Assembly (NCBI GenBank): GCA_942159475.1
Contig: OW804095.1
Location: forward strand, 54,278,773-54,342,772
DNA length: 64,000 bases
Direction: 5' to 3'
From: Sthenelais limicola
Lineage: Eukaryota > Annelida > Polychaeta > Phyllodocida > Sigalionidae
Part shown: in pieces, positions 34,301 to 43,400 of the stretch
Layout: each line of letters opens with the position of its first letter
How positions within the stretch are numbered: position 1 is the stretch's first letter
The notes under the pieces: model-generated
What the model saw: the letters and a program-made list of their open reading frames with translations, nothing else
Databases searched by the model: none
Told to the model about the DNA's origin: nothing
Position numbers and translations under genes: made by a program

Positions 34301-36789
34301 TAAAAGTGCAGCTTTAATAGGTCGGAGGGAGTTGTAATTAAACAGGGAATGTTATCAAATCTTGAAAAGAATTGTAATTGTACCTGATTAGAATTGTATT
34401 GTATATCTGATTGTACAAAATAAAGAAAGGGTACAATCTATATATGGACATAACAATTAATTGGGATCATGCAGATCATTTTTTAAATTACATCCTTTGC
34501 TGATATACCGGGTAGTCGCTTTTTGTAGTTCGCATATACACCATTCTCACGAAAGTGCAGCCCATCGAAAAAGGGTCAAAATTATATTTTGCTGGATCGA
34601 TCTGAGAATTGGTAGGTTTGAAGGTATCATGGTGGTTTGAAGGTGGTAATATATGTCAATTTGCCATTAAATTGGACCATTATTTTTTTAACAGGAGCCT
34701 AAATGAATTAGCGTGAACACATCGGCGTGAAAACGTCGCACATGCCAGTTTGCCAATAACCAATAGTTTTGGTACAGGTGCTTGTCAAAGATCAGTGTGA
34801 TAACACATAGTAGTAGAAATGAATAAACTAAAATGATATATAAGCATGATCCCATATAATGACATGAACAGATGTGAACAGTGTGATCATGTCGCCGTGA
34901 TCACATTGGCGTGATCACATCGGCCCAATATTTGCTTGGATATAAGGTCAATGGTGGGATGATATAGTTATGCTTACTGGGTAGCATCAACAACAGAGTG
35001 ATGCACTATTTATACATTGATTGACATACAACAGAAAATCACGTCGTGGTCACGCCAATTGTGAGTACCACAATTGCCTAGGGTGTGAGCAACTTCTATT
35101 GAATTAAATCGTCTTGAAAACAACAACAACAACCCTGACGTCTAAAAATCGTTTATGAAACAAACTACAGTTTGTTGACAAGGATCAAGTGATACAATTA
35201 TTTTTTAATGGCGCGGTTCTAGTAAAGTGTGATCAACTGAGAAATGCAATCGGGGTACGCGATCTCGTTCGTTCGCTACGCTTACTAGACACTGCACTCG
35301 CTCCGCCCGCGTCTAATAATAATACGTCGGGAACGACGTCGAACAATTTTGACTATTAGTAAATTTCGAATAAATCAATATCAGTTCCTGCCATCGAAAA
35401 ACAACTCCACATGCCGGTTAATGTTGACATAGAGACGGTTTGGGTCGAGAGTACAAAAAAAAACGTATACTCGTATGGTCTCATGTTGCCGGTATGGAAT
35501 CCCAGTGTTGAGGATCGTTGTGAAACAAAGTTTTGGGCAATGATAGAATCCGGGTGACACACCGGTGACACAGGAATTGAAACAAACATCCTAATCAATT
35601 CAACGGGTTTGCATGTGATATAAATTATATTTGGGGCATGGAGATCTGTCAAATATTGCAAATAGTTTTATCGAATGGAAGTGAAATTAGCGATGATGGG
35701 CCTACACTATGCCATCTTAAAGTTTAGTTATGCTTCTACAACTAGTTAAAACCGGGTTAAAACTTGAAGTAAATGTTACTCTAGACTAAAGGTTAAAACA
35801 AGCTAATGGCAACACTCACTCATGTGTTCAACTTACTATGAGAGATTATCTGATCAATGATACATTTTGGCATGGACAAAACTGTCCTTGTTTTAACAAA
35901 GTTAGATGGGCGTATTCACATGTAGCTAGCTCTTATCGTTTGAATAAAAGCACTATTGCATATTTAGCGTACTACCTATTTATTTTTGTCAACCCTTCGC
36001 TTGAGGATTTATTACAACTGGGTTAATGCAAAACATCTGCACTTATTTTCCACCCCATCAGACCGCGATCACTCTCTGGTCTTATATTGTCGGGTGTAAA
36101 TCACATCGCCCGCTTTGTTTTTTTTTACATTAGCATACCAGACATTGATTACATGTGGATGCAGACAATTCAGAATATCCCGCTACAGAATTTCCCGCAT
36201 AATTATAGGCACCTAGCTATATGACATTACGAGAGAATTGTACTATTAGTCGTTCGCTTCAACTTCAACTTCAATTTCATTCTGATGTTAAACGGGTGCT
36301 TTTTTCGCCTTTATCTAATGTCGACACTAGCGGAAACAGTTTGCGTGGAATTCCCCAAATTAAGAACACAATCTAGGGCTTGTGCTTGTGAAAAAACCCT
36401 ACGCGTGGGAGAAGTAGGCTATATGGGTCAGATTTTCGGAAAATGTACAATTGGCAGATGTACATATTTAGTAATATCTGCTAAAAAATGATAAATTTGG
36501 GGTATATCTGAGTATATTTGGTATCGCATTGATTTAAAGTATCAGTTATGTTATGTTAAACAGCATTTTGAAGCTCATTTTTGTCTTAAATCTGTGCTAT
36601 TTGAGAGGATTGATGAAGGCGAATTGTACATTTTCTGAAAATCTGACCCACATGGTCAAAGTCAGCCCACTGCATGCATGCTTGAGAAAAGAGACTACAC
36701 TCACCAGGTGCCCCACTGATGACAATTAGTATGACGAAGAAGAATATAAACTCCGTCATTTTTAGGATTACTCCTCTGCTAAGCCACAT
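19389..36789 (-). CDS. TGF-beta superfamily type II receptor serine/threonine kinase, 7 coding exons
   Basis: Exons: 36789-36705, 34043-33949, 30361-30175, 29810-29104, 21445-21271, 21082-20949, 19505-19389. They total 1500 nt, 499 residues plus TAG, with phases agreeing throughout. Order: signal peptide (1-28), ten-cysteine ectodomain (Cys37 to Cys104, with the box CCCHGARCN at 97-105 and a glycosylation site at Asn86), TM helix about 134-153, kinase about 195-490. Motifs: GRGRYG at 199-204, Lys225 in VALKIF, HRDMNSRN with Asp322, DFG with Asp340, YMAPEVL at 364-370 and WDHDPEARLT near the end. Such receptors bind ligand dimers at the cell surface and phosphorylate type I receptors. The ectodomain looks BMPR2/AMHR2-like, while the C-lobe end resembles TGFBR2; there is no long BMPR2 tail. 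Subfamily is unresolved. An AATAAA lies 235 nt past the stop. Confidence 0.92.
20949..21082 (-). CDS. Type II receptor exon 6
   Basis: Acceptor TTTTGTAG|GTCAGC. Encodes YRLAYETELGCTPSF and DRKRPHIPVRW. The donor AGT|GTAGGT was chosen because it alone gives phase 0 and the same Trp-to-WD spacing as BMPR2. Confidence 0.85.
21271..21445 (-). CDS. Type II receptor exon 5 (activation segment)
   Basis: Acceptor AACTCCAG|GTGGGA and donor GGAG|GTAAGT. Encodes VGTLRYMAPEVLD, an insert of about 20 residues, and TDIYSLALIFWETLSRC, all typical of type II kinases. Confidence 0.93.
21500..22200. repeat. CCGAA / CGGCCGAA-rich array
   Basis: Dense repeats of CCGAAC, CCGATACCGAACC and the self-complementary TTCGGCCGAA. 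A larger unit beginning ATGGAAGACCTT is present at about 21508 and 21820 (period about 312 bp). The tail (22118-22200) matches the start of the duplicated units at 23935 and 24653. Confidence 0.85.
22118..22880. repeat. Repeat family copy 1 (CGGCCGAA head, AT-rich body)
   Basis: Runs from a TTCGGCCAAAATTCGG head through CAACGGATTGGAATACTT, ATTAGCATTACCATTACTG and an AGAGAG tract. It closely matches 23935-24470 and 24653-25400, and part of it (about 22540-22660) is found inverted at 62420-62560. Confidence 0.85.
23550..23586. repeat. Poly-G / GC-rich homopolymer tract
   Basis: Nearly uninterrupted G, with AGGCAGGGGGC in the middle. Assembly length here is unreliable. Confidence 0.9.
23731..25190. 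repeat. Tandem duplication of a 718-740 bp unit
   Basis: Copy A 23731-24470 and copy B 24471 to about 25190 start alike (CTTTATGATATATGGTATG) and are almost identical. Copy B lacks a 22-bp internal repeat of TTTCGGCCGAG. Copy B continues into sequence shared with 22670-22880. The near identity suggests a recent event. Confidence 0.9.
25690..25970. repeat. CGGCCGAT array, left block
   Basis: Many CCGACAAATCGG, TCGGCCGATT and GTCGGCCGCTAT units. Same design as the CGGCCGAA arrays but with A/T swapped after the core. Confidence 0.8.
26380..26667. repeat. Pyrimidine-rich minisatellite, block 1
   Basis: Degenerate units such as CCCTCCTCCCTCACACCC and TTCTCCCTCATACCC. A very similar block lies at 27382-27650. 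Confidence 0.9.
26668..27381. mobile_element. hAT-like TIR element inside the minisatellite, 714 bp
   Basis: Left end CAGGGGCGGTACCAG and right end CTGGTACCGCCACTG are inverted with one mismatch. CTTCT flanks both sides. Because the flank is itself repetitive, that target duplication is uncertain. No transposase is visible. Confidence 0.7.
27382..27650. repeat. Pyrimidine-rich minisatellite, block 2
   Basis: Same units as block 1, in nearly the same order (CTTCTCCCTCACAACCACTT then CCTCCGCCC). It ends near repeated GATTGGCCCCCTC. Confidence 0.9.
27718..27950. repeat. CGGCCGAT array, right block
   Basis: GGCCGCCATGTCGGCCGCC, ACATATCGGCCGACTTATCG and AATCGGCCGATATTT units. It pairs in style with the block at 25690-25970 on the other side of the minisatellites, so the two may be arms of one composite element. 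Confidence 0.75.
28883..28950. repeat. (ATGT)17 microsatellite
   Basis: Seventeen uninterrupted ATGT units in receptor intron 4, 150 bp beyond the exon 4 donor. Confidence 0.98.
29104..29810 (-). CDS. Type II receptor exon 4 (TM helix and kinase N-lobe to DFG)
   Basis: Acceptor TTTTAACAG|GTACACC and donor TACCAG|GTAATG. Encodes the TM helix (WVLVLGLTVAIGAILAG), the P-loop, VALKIF, WIITKFYQNGSL, LVHRDMNSRNVLL and ISDFGFYL. A single 235-codon exon covers most of the catalytic domain. Confidence 0.95.
30175..30361 (-). CDS. Type II receptor exon 3 (ectodomain cysteine box)
   Basis: Acceptor AAATCTTAG|GTGATT and donor AAAG|GTAGAA. Encodes VITKGCHKG, a Cys pair and YCCCHGARCNEYL, the signature CCCxxxxCN box of activin/BMP/TGF-beta receptor ectodomains. 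Confidence 0.9.
31888..31980 (-). mobile_element. tRNA-like promoter, probable SINE head or tRNA pseudogene
   Basis: On the minus strand an A-box-like TGGCCTAGCAAG is followed about 55 nt later by a B-box-like GGGTTCACATCCC, the spacing of a tRNA internal promoter. I could not fold a convincing cloverleaf, so a functional tRNA is not claimed. Confidence 0.45.
32600..33130. repeat. Inverted CCCCGCC-rich minisatellite arms
   Basis: 32605-32715 repeats CCCCGCCAACATTCT-like units; 32985-33030 carries the reverse complement (GGCGGGGAGAATGTCGGCGG). Then 33045-33130 repeats CAAAACCCCGCC. The inverted arms with a 270-bp AT-rich middle suggest a fold-back element. Confidence 0.7.
33949..34043 (-). 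CDS. Type II receptor exon 2 (ectodomain, GC donor)
   Basis: Acceptor GTATTCCAG|TTCAAC. Encodes RRTTCISGD and CAFCYVIWERKERQ, matching the FCYxxW region of type II ectodomains. The only donor that keeps frame and similarity is CAG|GCAAGT, the consensus GC-AG form. Confidence 0.82.
34044..36704. other. Receptor intron 1, no host gene inside
   Basis: AT-rich, with short repeated GTGATCACATCGGC-like words at 34710-34925 and a CpG-rich stretch near 35245-35345. TTTTCGGAAAATGTACAATT near 36433 is mirrored by AATTGTACATTTTCTGAAAA near 36620. Confidence 0.5.
36705..36789 (-). CDS. Type II receptor exon 1 (signal peptide)
   Basis: ATG at 36789, with a second in-frame ATG at 36759 directly before EFIFFFVILIVISGAP, a typical signal peptide. 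Donor CCTG|GTGAGT, phase 1. The second ATG gives the shorter, cleaner leader. Confidence 0.8.
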
Positions 36790-36800
36790 CCTCGGAGCAT
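36768..36800 (-). promoter_or_regulatory. Short upstream ORF overlapping the receptor start codon
   Basis: ACCATG at 36800 opens a 10-codon frame that overlaps the first receptor ATG (36789) out of frame and ends at TAA 36770-36768, eight bases before the second in-frame ATG. If transcribed, it would favour initiation at 36759. Confidence 0.4.
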
Positions 36801-38230
36801 GGTGATTTGCGGGAGGTCAAAACCCCGTCAAAGTGAACCCATTCAGTTGATTCATCCAACATTAAAGATTCGGATCCAAGTTAGATTGGTATTGAAGTAA
36901 TTGCAAACATTTTGACCACGCATGGAGTATAAAAAGACAAATCCTTCACGTCAGCTATATTTTTCATTGCAGTGATTTGATTACCCTTTCTGCATCATAA
37001 ATCCGATTGAATATTCGAGGGTATGTCGCAGCATATTAACAGAATGCTTCTGAAAGTGTAACACATAAATGAAGACTTGTAAAACGTTCCTTTAGGTTTC
37101 AAAATGAATATAGATCTGTCCTAAAGTTTTTGAAGTAGGGAGAACACTTTTAATCCACAAATCTCATGACCTGATTTCTTTCATTTCCTATTGAACCATG
37201 GAGATCTCTCGAAAAGCTGAATTCTCCACCAAAAAAGCTGAACATACAAACAGATATCCGAAGATGACAAGCTATTATATATTTGAAAGGTCCTCTCTCC
37301 ATGGAAAATGTGAAGAATAGTTCCAAGTTCAAAGAAACAATCCTGTCAAAACCCTGATAAATACTTCCTTTTGTAGGCGTATGCCGAATTTAAGCTGAAT
37401 GGTGTGATTGTTACACGAGCTTCTCCCGTTCGGACTTTGTCCTTGTTATATCTAGGATTTCATTGATAATATTATGAGTGAAAAAACTGTGCGCCTGCCT
37501 GCATTCACACTAGCGCTGTGAAATGTGATGATGGCCTAGAGCCTAGATTTGCCGCATACTCTACGCCAACCAAAGGAAATGACGTCACCTGGTATAGGCG
37601 TAGGGAAGGCGTTAAATGAAACATTTGTATTGGAAATAAGGAAAACATAAAAGTAAAACAACAGAAACGTGCTCTACGCATTTACCTGCCATGCATCGGC
37701 CATAATTCGCTTTTTTTTTTAATATTGCACATTATTTATCATTGTGAATAATATTTAATGGATGAGTAATTACTAGAGGTTACTCTGAAAGTGAGGCGGC
37801 TTGTGTGATTTTAGGGATCGAGGCATTATAGCTGAGTCTACTCTCATGCACAGCTTTTAGTCTACTCACTTTCAGGGAAACCAATGCCTCAGATTCATTT
37901 ATAACTACTTTGAAAAGATTTCTCTCAGATTCGTTGAATTTTAGTGATATCTGCGCTTCAACTCCGACCCCCCCCCCCCCCACACACACACACACATCAT
38001 TTCAGATAGCCCTTACAGGCCTAATTTAACTTATATGGAATGGTACACTTACCAGATTGCCCTTAATGTGTTCATGGATGGAGTCATTGACAGTGAAATG
38101 GCTACATGTATCGCATTAGAGAATCCATCAAATTTGTTGTAAAAGCTGACACATAAGAGTAAATGTCTGCTGTATTATATACCTCAAATGCTAATATCAA
38201 AACCTGTGAAGAAATGTTGAACTCTGATAT
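36801..38230. other. Intergenic upstream of the type II receptor
   Basis: Expected to contain the receptor promoter. I saw no minus-strand TATA box at a convincing distance. A TATAAAAA word near 36929 is on the plus strand. A poly-C/CA run sits at 37969-37995. Confidence 0.4.
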
Positions 38231-38523
38231 AAATGGATTATATAAATGGTTTATTGAAAATTAATGTAGTAGTAAGTAGTAGCAGTATTTATACACTTGT
38301 CAATTGCAACCCCAACCCCCACCCCCCGGGTGTAAGGGGGAATAGTAGGGGGATGTCAGAGAAAATATGCCACCACCCAGGAGGGAGTTTTCCGCAGTAT
38401 CAAGGAATGACCGTTAGGGTATATGTTTAATTTCCCAAAACGAAAAATGTGTCCCATGGGGTCAGGGATTTAGACAGAATGTCTTGCCTTGGTGGTGGTG
38501 GTGGTGGTGGGGGCGGTGATTTC

Positions 38524-38755
38524 ATCCTATTTCCCCACATCCCCCGAAAATATACAAGTAGGCCTAGTGGTGGCCACCTACAAATCAGAGGTAAACACCC
38601 ATATATATACTATACTAAGAATCCAAGAAAAACTATATCCTATCCTATTTCCCCACATTCCCCGAAAATATACAAGTAGGCCTAGTGGTGGCCACCTACA
38701 AATCAGAGGTAAACACCCATATATATACTATACTAAGAATCCAAGAAAAACTATA
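38524..38755. repeat. 118-bp tandem duplication
   Basis: Two copies starting ATCCTATTTCCCCACAT at 38524 and 38642, nearly identical through AATCCAAGAAAAACTATAT. A (GGT)n run precedes them at about 38490. Confidence 0.9.
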
Positions 38756-38827
38756 TTTGTTATACGCAGTGTAACACAAAGGATGAGGAAGAAATCTCGT
38801 AGATTATTGTAGATGTATTTGGCCAAT

Positions 38828-38833
38828 TTTATT
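38828..38833 (-). terminator. Possible poly(A) signal of the GT92 gene
   Basis: AATAAA on the minus strand, about 635 nt past the GT92 stop. The duplicated pseudo-exon lies between the two, so this is weak. Confidence 0.25.
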
Positions 38834-39243
38834 TTTTTTGGCGTCCGTAAGGTTTTTATAAGATATCTTCAGGAATATTGACTTCTGACATGACTTAGAT
38901 GTCTCATTAAATCCGCCATTGAAAATGCTACACTCCAAACCCTGCTTTTGGGAGTCTAAAACAATATTTAAAATTCCAGCTTTGAAAAACCTAAATGGGC
39001 CATTTTTACAATGAGGCACACAAAGATGTGCACTCCCTGTGTAAAAAGAGCACAATAGATGTATGTTCATAGATAAACGTTGTAATATTTCGATAGTCAA
39101 AATACTTTTACATATTATTTGACGTTTTTGAGTTTCGATTTGAATATTTTAAATACCTTTTTGATAGTTATACAATAGTCAACTCTAGGCACAACAGTTT
39201 GTAAGAAGTTTTCCCGAATATACCGCATCTGCATCTAAGGGAG

Positions 39244-39378
39244 TTGACAGCTGCTAGTTGAGCAAAATAATGGCTGTTTTCTCCCAAGCACTTGTTTATA
39301 ATTTTCAGCAATGGAGTAATTCTTCATGATGAATTTGAAGCCGCCCATGATGCTATTGCCTTCAATCTGCTCAATTGT
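39244..39378 (-). pseudogene. Broken partial copy of GT92 exon 3
   Basis: Matches two parts of the neighbouring exon 3 (about 40032-40060 and 40160-40240) fused by an internal deletion of about 75-100 bp. It keeps the motif NSIMGGFKFIMKNYSIAEN in frame and the QLAA-coding block downstream. It sits about 90 bp past the intact gene's stop, so it is a local partial duplication that cannot encode a GT92 domain. Confidence 0.85.
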
Positions 39379-39466
39379 TATGCCTGTGGGGAGGGGGCTG
39401 CCATATGAGGGGGGGGGCATGATTGTCGTATACACAATCTTCTTTTATAAAAATAAAAACAACGAT

Positions 39467-40424
39467 TTATGTATTATGTTCCAAATCTTTATGCACCTTC
39501 ATGATACGCGCCAGAAGTAGGTTTCCCTTCTTTGTGAAGAAAGTGTTAGGAGTGCCACTTGTTTCAGGGTTTTTTGAAGATTTGTTCATTTTGCGATAAT
39601 GATGAAGATAGCCAAGTTTTGAATTGACTGTGGTATAGTAATAGCCTGGCTCGAATTCCCACACAAAATGTGTTCCCACATGCACTGGTCCGATACGTTT
39701 CACAATATATTTAGTTCGTTGTCCTGATGGCCAAATCTTCTTTTGTCCTTTTGTCACAAATAGTGGTTCAACTTTGTATCTAAAAGCTTCCTCTTTTTGT
39801 TTTGGTTCCCCAAGAAATGTTTTTAGTTGATCTGCTCTCTTACATGTATTTATGTAAGTTGTGTCAAAGAACCTGTTTCTAAATCGAAGGGAAGCTATTT
39901 TTGGATTATTTATAAATTTAGTCTTCTTAAATAATTCATTCCACGTAAGCACATCTTTTGCAACAATGATTTCATCTAAATCATGAAAAGCGATGTAATG
40001 TGAGGTGTCGACTGATCTGTAAAAACAATCATTGACAGCTGCTAGTTGACCAAAATAATGGATGTTTTTTTTCAAGGACTTATCTATAAGTGTAGGTAGT
40101 CTCCATTGTATAAGTTGAGTTATATTCCTCTGGTTATAGTAGTTAAAATATTTATTGACATTTTCAGCAATGGAGTAATTGTACATGATGAATTTGGAGG
40201 CGCCCATGATGCTATTGGCCTCAATCATTTGGACTAATTGGTTAGCATTGCTGTACATGCTATGTAGTGTAGGGATACAGATAGTGATATTGATGCTTGG
40301 TTGGTCTTGTGGCTGTTTTAGCAACAGAAAGTTAGGCCGTGCTGTTACCTTTACCACTGCCAGCCCATAGGGTATTGCATTCCCCTTCCGTGGCAAATTG
40401 CAGGTGTAGAGATAGGCTGCGTAT
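39467..40424 (-). CDS. GT92 exon 3 (catalytic domain) and stop
   Basis: Acceptor CATTGCAG|ATACGC. 319 codons without interruption: YAAYLYTCNLPRKG, ANSIMGASKFIMYNYS, QLAAVNDCFYR, AFHDLDEII, VHVGTHFVWEFEPG and LGYLHHYRKM. TAA at 39469-39467. Confidence 0.93.
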
Positions 40425-43400
40425 CTGCAATGTACAGGTAAAAAATCATCTCATTGAGTTATAGTAGTCCATTTGTAAACTTCTAACATACTGAATTGAC
40501 TATTTTTGAATATACTCTCCTGGGGGAAGATTGATTTTTTCAACTATCCTCGTTTAATGGAAAATGAAGAGAGCTCATTAGGACCCAGTTAAGTTGAGAC
40601 ATTTAAAGTATTAAATGAAAAATATTGTATTAAATACAATGGTAGTGTTTTCAATTTTGCCCGATCGATCTACTACAAGATAAAATCGATTTTCGTTATC
40701 AGTAAATATCCAAACAGATAATATTTCAATTTATTTTTAATAGAAGTAATTCTACTCATAAATATTCTGGGGATCCACTGCCCTATACACCAGTCTAGGC
40801 TCACACCTGACGGTCCTCCCTCTCTATTTATTCCTTAGTTTCAATTCTCTCCTCCAGGGTCTGCTACCTAGCGCCACCTGGTGTAGCGGCCACTCCAATT
40901 CTTGAGTGTTGCCGCCACCTGACGGTAACTATAACAGTTTGGAGCAAGAGGCCTTCCCTCAGTTTGGAGGGACTTTCTCAACTCTGAGCTTAGAGTGAGT
41001 GAGTGAGATTGGTTGCTTTACGCCCTTACCAACACATTTAATATGGTTATATCAAGGGCGGGAGAGGGAGGGAGGCAGTTTATGATCATACCCAGAAAAT
41101 AGAGATAGAGAGGAAGGGAGAGAGAGACAGAGAAAAGAGGCAGACTTACTTTAGGTGATGGTGTCCTGGATTCATTCTCGAGACTAGTTTAGCCACAACT
41201 GGCATCTTTAGATGTGGGTAGTAGAGTGAGCAATGTGTAGGAGGTCTAGTCATACGCCTTTGCAATGCAATGACTCTCACACATTTTGTTGCCTGAAAAA
41301 CATTACCGACAATTAGCAAGTTATAACATCTATCAATTATTTTATAGACATCAGGGAGGATTGGTGGTAGAGCAAAATACCGCTAGGCAAACACCCACCC
41401 TGGGCAGACCAGGGGCGTCGGAAGCTAATTTGAAATGGGAGGGGGGGGGGGGACAAGTTATTAGTTTGACCTTGGGTATCTTACAATACTACACAGTTAT
41501 ACCATTGTCTCTTTATATTATTCCACATAACCAAATACTAAGGGGATAGAAAGATTAATAGGCCTATGTTTTGAGTACAAACTCCAATCAAAAGCCAAAA
41601 CATTTTTATGGATTATATTAACACGATCCAAAAACGCATTCTTATAGGATACACATTATATCTCATTAAGCAAAAAGAATAATGTTAAAGTCAAACTACA
41701 ATATGAGTTTTATGAAAACAACATGTATATTTTTATTACAATTTTAAGACATCTTCTATTATAAAAATCTGAAATCAGAACTTTGTAGGCCTAAAGGTTT
41801 TAAAATTACAAGCATTCACCATGAATTTTTGTTCATAATTATTTGAATTTTCTCCCACCATCTCACTTTTATATACCTTATTGACTTACATTTATACCAG
41901 ATACATCAATCGATTAGCATCACACTAATGCATAACAGATAGATTTGTATTTAAAGGCATATGTGATGTGTCATTGGAAAATGAGTCACAACTTGCAAAA
42001 TTGATAATTTTCAAAATGTTTTATTTGTTGTTTGACCGGTACAAACTAATAACTTGTCCCCCCATTTCAAATTATAGCTTCCGACGCCCCTGTAAGGAGA
42101 TTATGCAGCACATCGTTACTAATAGTTTACAAACACTGCTTAATCTCGGGGGTACATGATTTCATGCTAGAACACATGAAATAGTGCTGCCTTGATTCTT
42201 GCTTGAAATTAAGCAGCGTTTGTCTACAAACATTGGTGAAGATGTGCTGCATACCTTTAATTCTTTTCAAAAGCTGCTACATGGGATCCTACATCCAGAA
42301 AACCACGGGTACAACATGCACCCGTTGATATATTCCTAGGCTAGATATGCAATACAGATATTACTATGAAGAATAGCTTGGTATATCCCTGAGAAAGTAA
42401 GAGTCAACTATGTTGTCTGGGTTCCCAAGGATAAGTGTTTATTAATAGAGGAGCTGAGGTGCTCCTGGTGGTGGGGAGAGCACCCACACACTACACTCTC
42501 TAGCTGTCTGACATGACATATACCCCCCTCCCCCTCCAAAATGGAAGTTGGGGCAGAAGACTGTATGCCATTATCATCAACAATAATTTCTATTTTTCCA
42601 AATTTCCAAAAATCAGTCTTTGAACACAAAATTCCATTAAATTCCATGGCATACAGTGGGCACACGAAATGTCATGCCATCCATTACAAAAAGTAGACCG
42701 GAGCACCACAGCCCATGTAAGTTGTCTAAACATTTTATATCTTTAATAAAACGAAGTAGAATGCTTTGAACAGCATTCAACAACAGTATATTACAATCAC
42801 CTATTTTGTTTTAAATCTGAAGTTACATTAAACAATTTCCAAATATATGTGACTATTGATATGCCACTTACTTCCAACAAATAAAATCTTAAGTAAATCT
42901 GTAATTCCTACTATCCAACCAAAGAACATATTCTTTAACAACTCATTGATGCTATTTTGGGGAGCTAGCACATGAGTTGCAACCTAGAATAAGTATTAAA
43001 AGAATATTCATGAACCATTCAAGCTGAACCCACACCAAAACAGCACACCTCACCAGTTAAGTCTTTTGGCAGCTTTTGTCTGGCATAAAATTCAACCTTT
43101 CACAGCTCAATTTCTTGTCACTTTACAAAACCAAGCATTTACATGTTACCATCAACAATAAACACTGCAACTATGCAGATGGGGCCTCCATCCCCACATA
43201 TCATGTGATATAGTTCTACTTTACCAATTCCATAATATCCCATAAATATTTGTTTGGATGTGTTCACTGGCAGTGACCAATTTCTTTCACAATTAATCCA
43301 TACCAATTATACAACAGCCTTAATCCTAACTGAAGAAAAGGCATATATAGTGGTTAGATTGTTTCGTAATTATCTTAGGTCTAAATAAATTGAAAAAGTT

